Below are positions 16,348 through 24,497 of a stretch of DNA of 59,015 nt, piece after piece. The first letter of the stretch is position 1. Each line of letters begins with the position of its first letter. Where the stretch lies: positions 1-59,015 of the forward strand of contig JADQBR010000062.1 of NCBI GenBank assembly GCA_016278515.1. Direction: 5' to 3'. The stretch is from Bacillota bacterium. GTDB taxonomy: Bacteria > Bacillota > JADQBR01. Under the pieces are notes generated by a model, which was given only the letters and a program-made list of their open reading frames with translations, searched no databases and had not been told where the DNA came from. Both the position numbers and the translations under genes were made by a program.

Positions 16348-17354
16348 TGTTAGATAAGCAGAAAAATAACAACTGGTTCTGGATTGCACTCACGGCATTG
16401 CTAATATCTCTACCTTTTATTATTGAATCCTTTTATACGTATTTATTAACAACAGTCGGTATTTATGTGGTAATTGTACTGGGTGTCAATATGCTCACCG
16501 GTAACACCGGACAAATTACTATGGGACAAGCTGGGTTTTATGGTTTGGGTGCCTATACGGCGGCATTAACTGCTTTGCACTTTGGCGTTCCGCTAATTCC
16601 CGGCATTATTCTCGGCGGCCTTGTCGGCGCAGGGATTGGTTTTTTAGTGGGAGTTCTAGCCTTGAGGATTGTGGGAGCATTTTTAGCGATAGCCACTCTG
16701 GGATTTGGGTTCGCTGTCCAATCCATTTTAATGAACGTGCCGCTATTTATGGGCAGAACCGGGATTAGCATTAGCAAGCCGACCATATTCGGCATTCAAC
16801 TCCAGGAGATTGGTTATTATTATTTTGTGTTAGCAGTAGTCATACTCTTTATTTTATTAACAGTATCCATTTTGCGGTCTGGTGTGGGACGAGCTTTTAT
16901 GGCAATCAAAAGCAGTGAGACGGCCGCTCAGGCAATGGGAGTTAACCTCCGTTTGTACAAGACAATGGCTTTTACTTTGTCAGCATTTTACGCGGGGGTT
17001 GCCGGCGGGCTAATGGCTTATCATACCCAATATATCTCCGCAGAAACCTTTAATTTTTGGCTTTCCACGTATTTCTTGGTGGCGGCTATCGTGGGCGGGC
17101 TTGGTTCTGTTAAAGGTTCAGTTCTAGGTGCAGGATACATTGTTCTAGTACCTTACTTTCTGGCTGACTATCAAGACTTTTCCTTTATCTTTCTGGGTTT
17201 AGTGTTAATTCTGGTGGTAGTCCTTGCTCCGGAAGGTATGGCAGGATTACTGAAAAAACTTCGTGTCCGGGCAACCTTGCTACTCGGTCAAAATAAAAAA
17301 ATGACCGATTCCAATGTTGCCTTACAGTCCAAGATCGGTATGTCCAATGATTAA
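16347..17354 (+). CDS. livM: branched-chain amino acid type ABC permease LivM
   Basis: A 335-residue permease of the LivM family, partner of LivH. It has the conserved NMLTGNTGQITMGQAGFYGLGAY region near residues 48-70 and the cytoplasmic coupling sequence MAIKSSETAAQAMGV. The ATG overlaps the livH stop (TAATG). The hydrophilic tail of about 25 residues after the last helix is longer than usual, with no evident function. Confidence 0.9.
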   Translation: MLDKQKNNNWFWIALTALLISLPFIIESFYTYLLTTVGIYVVIVLGVNMLTGNTGQITMGQAGFYGLGAYTAALTALHFGVPLIPGIILGGLVGAGIGFLVGVLALRIVGAFLAIATLGFGFAVQSILMNVPLFMGRTGISISKPTIFGIQLQEIGYYYFVLAVVILFILLTVSILRSGVGRAFMAIKSSETAAQAMGVNLRLYKTMAFTLSAFYAGVAGGLMAYHTQYISAETFNFWLSTYFLVAAIVGGLGSVKGSVLGAGYIVLVPYFLADYQDFSFIFLGLVLILVVVLAPEGMAGLLKKLRVRATLLLGQNKKMTDSNVALQSKIGMSND

Positions 17355-17378
17355 AGAAATATAGAAGGGGTGAGGCAA

Positions 17379-18161
17379 TTGAGTGTTCGACACTTCGAGG
17401 CTAATAATGTTGCTATTGCTTTTGGAGGAGTGCAGGCTTTAGAACAGGTTTCCATCTATATTAAGAGGGGTGAAATATTAGGACTGATAGGTCCCAATGG
17501 CGCTGGGAAAACTACTTTTTTTAACTGCCTAACCAGATTCTTAGAGCCAGATTCGGGTGAAATGTTTTTTGAAGGTGCCGATTTGATGAAGAAAAAAACC
17601 CATGACATGGCTTCGTTAGGCATTTGTAGAACGTTTCAAAACCTAAATTTGTGTCAGAACCTTAATTTGCAGGATAATATTCTGCTGGGTTCTCATAGCC
17701 AGATACGCAACCCCTTGGCAACTATGTTGTCTCTGGCAAAGGCCCGCAGGCGAGAACGGGAACTCAAGAAAAAGACCCGGGAGGTTGCCAAATCTTTTAA
17801 TTTGGAGGAACTGTTGGATTCTGATATAGACTCAATGCCTTTTGGCTCCAAGAAGTTTGCTGAATTTGCGCGGGCCATGATAGCGGAGCCGCGGCTGCTA
17901 TTGTTGGACGAGCCGGCAGCTGGATGCAATGATGAAGAGACCAGTGCGGTATCCGACATGATTATGAAAATAAACAAAGACTTTGGTACGACAATTTTAG
18001 TTGTCGAGCACGATATGTCTTTAGTAATGAAGGTCTGTGATAGGATTTACGTTCTAGATTCCGGAAAATTAATTGCGGAAGGAACGCCTGAAGAAATCCA
18101 AAAGAATCCTAGGGTGATCGAAGCCTATCTTGGAGATGATTTCAATGCTAAAAATCAGTGA
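17379..18161 (+). CDS. livG: Liv-type ABC transporter ATPase LivG
   Basis: A 260-residue ATPase with Walker A GPNGAGKT, the LivG-type Q-loop segment GICRTFQNLNL, and Walker B LLLLDEP followed by AAGCNDEE. The usual signature LSGGxQR is replaced by MPFGSKKFAEFARAM. This resembles the LSYGxQR form of LivG, but with S/F and K in unusual places. TTG 17379 is preferred over GTG 17370 because the GGGGTGAGG ribosome site would overlap the earlier start. The gene overlaps livF by 17 bp. Confidence 0.88.
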   Translation: MSVRHFEANNVAIAFGGVQALEQVSIYIKRGEILGLIGPNGAGKTTFFNCLTRFLEPDSGEMFFEGADLMKKKTHDMASLGICRTFQNLNLCQNLNLQDNILLGSHSQIRNPLATMLSLAKARRRERELKKKTREVAKSFNLEELLDSDIDSMPFGSKKFAEFARAMIAEPRLLLLDEPAAGCNDEETSAVSDMIMKINKDFGTTILVVEHDMSLVMKVCDRIYVLDSGKLIAEGTPEEIQKNPRVIEAYLGDDFNAKNQ

Positions 18162-18846
18162 CCTACATGCCGGTTATGGAGCCATAAAAGCGTTAAAGGG
18201 GGTCACCTTGGCAGTTGGTCAAGGTGAAATTGTAGCACTTTTAGGATCTAATGGTGCCGGTAAAAGTACTATTCTTAAGGTTATTTCCGGTGTGTTAAAG
18301 CCCACTGGCGGCAAGTTACAGATTGATGGTACCTTAATTAAGAATACCAGTACAGAACAGATTGTCAAAATGGGAGTGGTACAAGTGCCGGAAGGCCGGA
18401 GAGTTTTTCCCGGATTGACAGTTATGGAAAATCTAAAAATGGGGGCTTATACCCGCCGCAATAAAGGAGAAGTGAAGTCTGACCTGGAGATGGTGATGGA
18501 CTACTTTCCTATCTTGCGTCAACGCCAGAATCAGTTGGCAGGAAGTCTGTCAGGCGGGCAGCAGCAGATGTTGGTTATAGGAAGGGCCTTAATGGCGAAC
18601 CCCCAAATTTTGCTGTTGGATGAACCATCATTGGGTCTAGCTCCAATTATCACTTATGAGATTTTTAGTATTTTGCGAAGTATTAATGGAGACGGTGTGA
18701 CCATTTTTATGGTGGAACAGAACGCAAATATGGCATTATCCTTGGCTACTAGAGGTTATGTATTGCAAAATGGGAAAGTAGCGATGCAAGGTTTATCAAC
18801 TGAGCTCCAGTCAAAAGATGAAATTATTCACTCATATCTAGGATAA
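18145..18846 (+). CDS. livF: Liv-type ABC transporter ATPase LivF
   Basis: A 233-residue ATPase with Walker A GSNGAGKST, the LivF-typical VPEGRRVFPGLTVMENL segment, the signature LSGGQQQML and Walker B ILLLDEPSLGLAP. The start ATG 18145 lies inside the end of livG behind GGAGATG. It completes the two-ATPase set of the importer. Confidence 0.92.
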   Translation: MLKISDLHAGYGAIKALKGVTLAVGQGEIVALLGSNGAGKSTILKVISGVLKPTGGKLQIDGTLIKNTSTEQIVKMGVVQVPEGRRVFPGLTVMENLKMGAYTRRNKGEVKSDLEMVMDYFPILRQRQNQLAGSLSGGQQQMLVIGRALMANPQILLLDEPSLGLAPIITYEIFSILRSINGDGVTIFMVEQNANMALSLATRGYVLQNGKVAMQGLSTELQSKDEIIHSYLG

Positions 18847-18970
18847 AGAACAATATTTGGAAAAATATTTGCCACTTTATCATTTGAAGGAGGGATGTAA
18901 AGGTCAAGGGTTAAAGTCCATAATCATTTTGAACGTTAACTAATATTAAAACGAGAGGGGAATTGAGTTA

Positions 18971-20197
18971 ATGATTAATTCTAGGCGGTTCCGTATCTTT
19001 ATGGGAGTGGCACTATGCTTAATGCTCTTTGTTGCTGCAGTAGGTTGCAGCAGCACTGGAGGTAATGATGGTAATGATGCCAAGCCTGATGGCGATAATA
19101 AAGCAAATGTGAGTAATGCACCGGGTGTTACGGCCGATTCTATTCTCTTGGGTGCTTACCAGCCTATGACTGGTAGCGAGTCCAGTTACTTTAGAATGGG
19201 CAAGGGTGCTGATGCTTGGTACCAGCATGTCAATGAAAATGGTGGAGTAAATGGACGTAAAATTGACTTTAAGATGAAAGATGATGGCTATGAACCAGCT
19301 AGGACGAAGGCTATTGTCAAAGAATTTATAGAGCGGGATAAGGTATTTGCTATGGCCAACCCGTTAGGGTCTGCTCCCACGTCAGCAGTTATTGATTACA
19401 TTGTGGAGCAAGGTGTACCGTTAATTGGTGCCGGCACTGGGGCTGCCAAGAACGTTAATTATCCCAGCGAATTAGTTTGGCCGCTGTACTTGGATTATAC
19501 TCGTGAAGGCGGGCAGCTGGTGGAGATGGCTCAAAACCAATTTGGGGCCCAAAAAGTAGCCATGATTTACCAAAATGACCCATCGGGTCAGACGGATTTA
19601 GCTGGCGCGGAAGAGTACGCAAATGCCAATGGTGTAGAATTTGTAGCTAAGCAGGGTTACGAAGTTTCCGAGGTTGATATTGCTTCACAGGTTATTACCT
19701 CGCAACAGGCTGAACCAGATGTCTTAATCCTTTTTGCAGCGCCGGAACACTTGGCAAAAGCCTTGATACAAGTGCAAAAGTTGGGCTGGGATGTACCTAT
19801 AGTAGCATCTTTTATCGGACTTGACAGCGTAGTATTTGATTTGGCGGGCGAGGAAGCAGTAAATGGAATTATTATCAGCACTATCTTCAGATCACCGGAC
19901 TCTGACTCAGCTTCAATAGATGAATTTAGAAAGATATTGAAAAAGTACTATCCTAAAGAAGAACCTTCAGCCATTCATATGTGGGGCTATTCTGGTGCGC
20001 AAGTAGTTACGGAAGCGCTAGAGCGGGCTGGGAAAGACATTACTAGAGAAAACTTTATTGAAGCTATGGGCTCCATCCAAGGTTGGAAAGGTTCCATTAT
20101 ACCAGAGGTTAACCTATCCAAAGATCAACGTGTAATGGTCAGCTCCGTATCCTGGATGCATGCTAAAGATGGTGAATTTGTACCTTTCACTCCCTAG
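18971..20197 (+). CDS. Liv-type substrate-binding lipoprotein
   Basis: A 408-residue extracytoplasmic binding protein of the periplasmic-binding type I fold. The signal peptide ends in the lipobox AAVGC with lipidated Cys26. The mature part has the family's opening segment (ILLGAYQPMTGSES) and the KMKDDGYEPARTKAIVKEFI element. It lies 124 bp behind livF, a gap with an AATATTT/AAATATT hairpin at 18852-18869 that could set different expression levels. The sequence does not identify the ligand; the methyl-transfer locus downstream raises the possibility of a methylated compound. Confidence 0.88.
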   Translation: MINSRRFRIFMGVALCLMLFVAAVGCSSTGGNDGNDAKPDGDNKANVSNAPGVTADSILLGAYQPMTGSESSYFRMGKGADAWYQHVNENGGVNGRKIDFKMKDDGYEPARTKAIVKEFIERDKVFAMANPLGSAPTSAVIDYIVEQGVPLIGAGTGAAKNVNYPSELVWPLYLDYTREGGQLVEMAQNQFGAQKVAMIYQNDPSGQTDLAGAEEYANANGVEFVAKQGYEVSEVDIASQVITSQQAEPDVLILFAAPEHLAKALIQVQKLGWDVPIVASFIGLDSVVFDLAGEEAVNGIIISTIFRSPDSDSASIDEFRKILKKYYPKEEPSAIHMWGYSGAQVVTEALERAGKDITRENFIEAMGSIQGWKGSIIPEVNLSKDQRVMVSSVSWMHAKDGEFVPFTP

Positions 20198-20221
20198 ATG
20201 GCCGAAACGGTCTACTAGCAT

Positions 20222-20262
20222 ACGGTGGAGGTATTGAGTACCTTGCCTTCACCGCTTTTTCT
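20222..20262 (+). terminator. terminator of the Liv operon
   Basis: An imperfect hairpin pairs CGGTG-AGGTA with TACCT-CACCG between 20223 and 20254 and is followed by a T-rich run. Confidence 0.7.
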
Positions 20263-20355
20263 TTTTAAAATTAGAAGAAACTTTTAAAAGGCCGTAATTC
20301 GACTTCAATAACGTTGAAATTCACGATAAAAAGTCAATCAAAGAGGCGATTCTTA

Positions 20356-20709
20356 ATGGATTACACAAGCAAGGAGTATTGGAATGGCATCATCAAGATG
20401 AGTCTCACTAAATTTTTTATCTTGAGAGTTCTTTATGTTTGTCCAATGCATGGGTATGAAATAGCGCGAACCGTAGCCAATGTTACCAAAGGTTGCTGTA
20501 CACCCACCGAAGGTACTATATATCCAATCTTAAAGGAGTTTGAACAGGGAGAGTATCTTTATGGTGTGGAGGAGACAGTGGGAAAACGTAAACGTAGAGT
20601 GTATCACATTACCACAAAGGGAAAGGAAGCCTTTGGAACGGCCGTCGCGGCTTGGGAAGAAGTCAGTATCTATATTGTGGAAGCTATCGGGTTAAAGAAA
20701 GCTGAGTAG
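20356..20709 (+). CDS. PadR-family transcriptional regulator
   Basis: A 117-residue winged-helix protein of the PadR family. The conserved core LRVLYVCPMHGYEIARTV, then TEGTIYPILKEFE, then the wing KRKRRVYHITTKGKEA is clear. A Cys-Cys pair in KGCCTPTEG, unusual at this place, could bind a thiophilic metal or metalloid. ATG 20356 fits the ribosome site better than the upstream in-frame ATG at 20314. A TTCAA-TTGAA inverted repeat at 20304-20318 might be its operator. It precedes a COG0701 permease gene and probably controls it. Confidence 0.88.
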   Translation: MDYTSKEYWNGIIKMSLTKFFILRVLYVCPMHGYEIARTVANVTKGCCTPTEGTIYPILKEFEQGEYLYGVEETVGKRKRRVYHITTKGKEAFGTAVAAWEEVSIYIVEAIGLKKAE

Positions 20710-20710
20710 T

Positions 20711-20737
20711 GCTAAATTAAGTTTAGCAATTTTTTAT
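20711..20737 (+). terminator. terminator behind padR
   Basis: GCTAAA (20711-20716) pairs with TTTAGC (20722-20727) around a 5-nt loop, followed by AATTTTTT. The short stem suggests partial readthrough into the permease gene. Confidence 0.6.
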
Positions 20738-20797
20738 CCGATCTTAGTTGGCCCCTCTATGTATTGAGGACCTATATTAATAACTGGAGGCAATCTG

Positions 20798-21685
20798 ATG
20801 TTAATCAATTCTTGGCAGGATACGTTGAGGTTTTTCTTTACAATATCAGGAGAGCTAGTTCTGCTATTCATTGGGGTAAGTTTCTTGGTAGGCGTTATTC
20901 AGGAATATGTATCTCCGGAGAAAATCAAGAAACTTCTGAGTGGTCGTGCTGGTCGGGGCAATGTTATCGGGGCTTTGTTGGGGGCAGCTACGCCATTTTG
21001 CTCTTGTTCAACCATTCCACTGATGGTGGGGTTGCTGAATTCCGGGGCCCCATTTGGTGCCACCATGTCTTTCCTAGTTGCGTCACCTTTACTAAACCCG
21101 GTTATCTTAGGTCTGTTCTGGGCCATTTTTGGTTGGAAAGTGGTAATAACCTACAGCATCTTAACATTTACCTTATCCGTGTTTGCAGGGATGCTATGGT
21201 CGAGACTTGGTTTGGAGAAATATGTAAAAAGAGTAGTTATTAGGGGTGGGGCAGGCGGTAGCCAAGAAAAAAATGAACATGTTTTAAAACGTGCCTTCCG
21301 GGGGGCTTGGAAACAATTTGTGGACCTTTTGCCTTACCTATTAATCGGTGTTCTGATTGGATCACTGATTTATGGCATGCTACCCCCGGACTTGGCCGCT
21401 CGCATGGCAGGCAGAGACAATGTATGGGCCGTGCCAGTTGCTGCACTCCTAGGGATTCCGTTATATATCAGGGTGGAAACCATGGTACCCATCGGCATGG
21501 CATTCCTTCAGAAAGGGGTTAGTCTTGGTGTCATCATGGCTCTAATTATTGGGGGAGCCGGAGCCAGTATCCCTGAATTAAGTTTGATGGCAAGTATCTT
21601 TAAACCCAAGTTATTGCTTAGTTTTATTTGCACTATCTTTATAGTGGCGGTTATATCAGGCTATGTCATTAATATCTTAGCATAA
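20798..21685 (+). CDS. ArsP/COG0701-type permease
   Basis: A 295-residue permease with about eight membrane helices. The segment TPFCSCSTIPLMVGLLNSGAP near residue 65, followed by SPLLNPV, is the signature of the COG0701 (DUF318) permeases, which include the organoarsenical exporter ArsP. The CSC cysteines sit in a membrane segment and could bind a soft metal or metalloid. The SD GGAGG lies at good spacing. The flanking PadR with its CC pair and the small CC protein support a metal or metalloid export role, which is inference. Confidence 0.85.
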   Translation: MLINSWQDTLRFFFTISGELVLLFIGVSFLVGVIQEYVSPEKIKKLLSGRAGRGNVIGALLGAATPFCSCSTIPLMVGLLNSGAPFGATMSFLVASPLLNPVILGLFWAIFGWKVVITYSILTFTLSVFAGMLWSRLGLEKYVKRVVIRGGAGGSQEKNEHVLKRAFRGAWKQFVDLLPYLLIGVLIGSLIYGMLPPDLAARMAGRDNVWAVPVAALLGIPLYIRVETMVPIGMAFLQKGVSLGVIMALIIGGAGASIPELSLMASIFKPKLLLSFICTIFIVAVISGYVINILA

Positions 21686-21710
21686 ATTTTACTCAGTGAG
21701 GTGTATTCAA

Positions 21711-21860
21711 TTGGTAGAGAAGAAGAAAGGTTTATTGTCTCGAATTTTGGGAAACAAGGATAAAGGCTGTTGCGATGTTATTATCGAGGAAGTGAACGAG
21801 CCTGAAGGAGCAGAAGAAAGTGAAGCCCCGGAAAAAACCGGGGAAAAACCGAAAGGATAG
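21711..21860 (+). CDS. small acidic protein with CC motif
   Basis: A 49-residue open frame starts at TTG 21711 behind GTGAGGTG. It encodes a basic N-terminus (KKKGLLSRILGNKDKG), then CCDVIIEEV, then an acidic Glu/Pro-rich tail. Small proteins with KxCC followed by (V/I)xIxE(V/I) occur next to COG0701 permeases and arsenic genes in other Firmicutes, as far as I recall. The adjacent cysteines suggest a metal or metalloid chaperone. The function is not established. Confidence 0.65.
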   Translation: MVEKKKGLLSRILGNKDKGCCDVIIEEVNEPEGAEESEAPEKTGEKPKG

Positions 21861-21917
21861 TCAAAGGGCGATCAAATTCAAAAAATATCCTTGGGAGCAA
21901 CTGGGGGGTGCCGTTGG

Positions 21918-22595
21918 TTGAAAGCTTTAGATGAGCATGACCAGAACAATAAAAAGCTGGAACACGAACTGCTGTGGAAGATGAGAGAGGCTGATCTTGA
22001 CGGTGTATCACAATTTATTAAAGAATTCTGTGAAGTTCAGATGGCTGAAACCTGTTGTGAAGAACTTGCTAAAATACGTTCCTTGGAGCTGATGGTGTTC
22101 GTCTCCAAAGAATTAAAACTGTCCGAGGATAATCTTGATGAAATAGTCAAATTGGATAGCCAGCATTTGTTCGAGTGGAACAATCATGGTAGGATCGAGC
22201 ACTTTTGTGCTTGGTTTGAAAAAAGCGTTATCGCTAACTATCTGAAACACGTGAAAAAGGGCCCAATCAGTAGAAAAAACAAACTGGTGCAAGAAATAAA
22301 GCTTTTGATCCAAGAACAATTTCAGAAAGACATTACATTGAACGATATCGCCAACCGTGTCTTTGCTAGTGCATTTTATGTCAGCAAAATTTTCAAGGAA
22401 GAAGTCGGCATAGGCATTAAAGAATATTTGACCGGAGTCCGCATTGAAGAAGCTAAAAGGCTGTTGACTCATACGGATTTAACAATTTCCGAAATTGCGG
22501 ACCGCACCGGCTACAAAGGTCAAAGTTATTTTGGCAAGGTGTTCAAAGAGATTGTCGGTCTGACGCCAAGTGAATTTCGGATGCTCAAGTGGTAA
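21918..22595 (+). CDS. AraC-family transcriptional regulator
   Basis: A 225-residue regulator with a C-terminal AraC double helix-turn-helix (about residues 125-225), including ITLNDIANRVFASAFYVSKIFKEE and LTISEIADRTGYKGQSYFGKVFKE. The N-terminal 120 residues are helical and contain a Cys-Cys pair in AETCCEELA, with no recognised sensor domain. TTG 21918 is chosen because GGGGGGTG lies 7 bp upstream. It stands immediately before the methyl-transfer operon and is the obvious candidate for its activator. Confidence 0.85.
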   Translation: MKALDEHDQNNKKLEHELLWKMREADLDGVSQFIKEFCEVQMAETCCEELAKIRSLELMVFVSKELKLSEDNLDEIVKLDSQHLFEWNNHGRIEHFCAWFEKSVIANYLKHVKKGPISRKNKLVQEIKLLIQEQFQKDITLNDIANRVFASAFYVSKIFKEEVGIGIKEYLTGVRIEEAKRLLTHTDLTISEIADRTGYKGQSYFGKVFKEIVGLTPSEFRMLKW

Positions 22596-22640
22596 TCGCA
22601 AAGAGCACAAAAAGTAACTATTAAGACCAATAAAATCGCA
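22594..22640 (+). promoter_or_regulatory. direct repeats AATCGCA, 40 bp apart
   Basis: AATCGCA followed by A occurs at 22594-22600 and again at 22634-22640, exactly 40 bp apart, on the same face of the helix. They lie between the AraC regulator and the first methyltransferase gene and may be activator sites. Confidence 0.35.
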
Positions 22641-22708
22641 AGGAAGTTCTAGTTTTCCCGTTTAATATATAATTGATAAGTATGAAAATTCTGAAAGGAG
22701 TTGATTTT

Positions 22709-23761
22709 GTGAAACCCAGGGAAAGGTTTATTGCTGCTATCAAAAGGCAAGAGACGGACCGGGTGCCAAGGTTTAATCGTTATGTTGGCGCAGTAAAACA
22801 AAAGATGGCGCCAATTTTTGGGGTGGACCCCAATGAATTTGAAATTAAACAGGGAAATGACGGGGTCCTCATTCAGATTGGCATCAATGGCGAGTACAGT
22901 CATCGTTTGGTTGGCGAAGGTGAAACATACACCAGCGAATGGGGTGTTAAGTACCAAGGGATCCACGGATTTAATCAACCCGTAGAGCATCCATTAAAAA
23001 CAGCTGAATTGGGAGGCTACAAATTTCCTGATCCTAACAAACCGGAACGTATGGATGCCATTAGAGCAGCCATGAAGCAATATCATCAGGATTATGCGGT
23101 TATGGTAGATTTGTCCTGCACGCTGTTTGAAGCGGGCTTCCATCTGAGAGGTATGGAGAATTTCGTTATGGATGCCTATGAAAATGAGCAATTTGTTATG
23201 GACGTTATTGATGGCTTGAGCAATTATTACGAAAAAATTGGTAACAGGGCTATTCAAGAGGGCATAGATGTTATTCGTATAGGCGATGACGTGGGTGTCC
23301 AGACGGGTCTGATTATGCCTCCAGATAAATGGCGTCAACTGGTTAAGCCGTACTTAAAGCGAATGATTGCTTCTTTCAAGCAGACAAATCCAGACATTAT
23401 CGTTAAATATCATTCCTGCGGCGATTTTAGCACTATCATTCCAGATGTTATTGAAATGGGCGTAGAACTCATCGGTAGTATGCAGCCTTGCGGGGCTTTA
23501 GCCGACCCCTTTAAGATAAAAGAGGAATTTGGCGATAAGGTGGCATTCTTGGGTGGACTGGATGTGCAACAACTGCTGCCCAACGGTTCACCCCAAGACG
23601 TGAGAGAAGGGGTAAAGAAAGTTCTCAAAGCCTATGCATCAGGCGGAGGGTACGTTTGGATGCCAGCTCATTATGTTAACGTTGACGTTCCTTTAGAAAA
23701 TATTTGGGCTATGTTGGAAGCAGTAAAAGAATACGGAAATTTTCCCATTAACATTGACTAG
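22709..23761 (+). CDS. UroD-type (MtaA/MtvB-like) methyltransferase 1
   Basis: A 350-residue protein of the uroporphyrinogen decarboxylase superfamily, in the branch of zinc methyltransferases that move methyl groups between a substrate or thiol and a corrinoid protein. Zinc ligands His235 and Cys237 are visible in KYHSCGDF. The third ligand, a Cys near the C-terminus in relatives, is missing: the matching place reads MPAHYVNVDVP. A Cys in MQPCG might replace it. GTG 22709 follows AAAGGAG. The gene is followed after 17 bp by its corrinoid protein. The substrate is unknown. Confidence 0.85.
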   Translation: MKPRERFIAAIKRQETDRVPRFNRYVGAVKQKMAPIFGVDPNEFEIKQGNDGVLIQIGINGEYSHRLVGEGETYTSEWGVKYQGIHGFNQPVEHPLKTAELGGYKFPDPNKPERMDAIRAAMKQYHQDYAVMVDLSCTLFEAGFHLRGMENFVMDAYENEQFVMDVIDGLSNYYEKIGNRAIQEGIDVIRIGDDVGVQTGLIMPPDKWRQLVKPYLKRMIASFKQTNPDIIVKYHSCGDFSTIIPDVIEMGVELIGSMQPCGALADPFKIKEEFGDKVAFLGGLDVQQLLPNGSPQDVREGVKKVLKAYASGGGYVWMPAHYVNVDVPLENIWAMLEAVKEYGNFPINID

Positions 23762-23778
23762 CTGGAGGAGGAGATAAA

Positions 23779-24408
23779 ATGGAACTGCTAAGCAGATTGG
23801 CGGATAGTGTGGAACAAGGACAGAGTGACAATGCAAAAGATTTTACCCAGCAGTGTCTTGACCAGGGTATGGAACCAAATAATGTGTTGCTGGAAGGGCT
23901 TATGGCCGGCTTAAATGTAATTGGAGGACGTTTTAAGAGAAACGAATGTTATATCCCGGAAGTGTTACTGGCTGCCAAGGCGATGCATCAAGGGTTAGAA
24001 ATCTTGCGGCCCTTGCTTTCCGATGCTGATGCTCAGTCTTTAGGCAAAGTGGTATTGGGTACTGTGGAAGGTGATGTGCACGATATTGGGAAAAACATTT
24101 TGGGAATGATGCTGGAAGGTTCAGGATTTGAAGTTATTGATGTGGGGGTGAATACCGGCGCTGATAAATTTATTGAAACCCTCCAGCAGGAAAAGGCACC
24201 CATATTGGCCTTATCGGCCTTGCTCAGTACAACCATGCCGGCGCTGAAAAAGACTATTGAGGCATTAGCAACGGCTGGCATGAGAGATACTGTCAAAGTT
24301 ATGGTAGGGGGGGCCCCCGTTACCCAGGAATATGCTGACAAAATCGGTGCAGACGGGTATGCCGTGGATGCTGCCACTGCTGTGGATGTAGCCAAAAGCT
24401 TCTTGTAG
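23779..24408 (+). CDS. corrinoid protein 1 (MtaC/MtvC type)
   Basis: A 209-residue two-domain protein with an N-terminal helical cap domain (about residues 1-85) and a B12-binding Rossmann domain. The base-off motif DVHDIGKN places the cobalt-ligating histidine at residue 101, and the GGAPV motif follows near residue 177. It carries the methyl group between the UroD-type enzyme and a second methyltransferase. It is paralogous to the protein at 27197. Confidence 0.93.
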   Translation: MELLSRLADSVEQGQSDNAKDFTQQCLDQGMEPNNVLLEGLMAGLNVIGGRFKRNECYIPEVLLAAKAMHQGLEILRPLLSDADAQSLGKVVLGTVEGDVHDIGKNILGMMLEGSGFEVIDVGVNTGADKFIETLQQEKAPILALSALLSTTMPALKKTIEALATAGMRDTVKVMVGGAPVTQEYADKIGADGYAVDAATAVDVAKSFL

Positions 24409-24497
24409 TGTTATTTGAGAAGGGCTTATGCGTTGGGATTTTTCTGAACATCCTCTTGTAGGCTTCAAAAAACTGACAGGATAAGGGGGGGATGATT

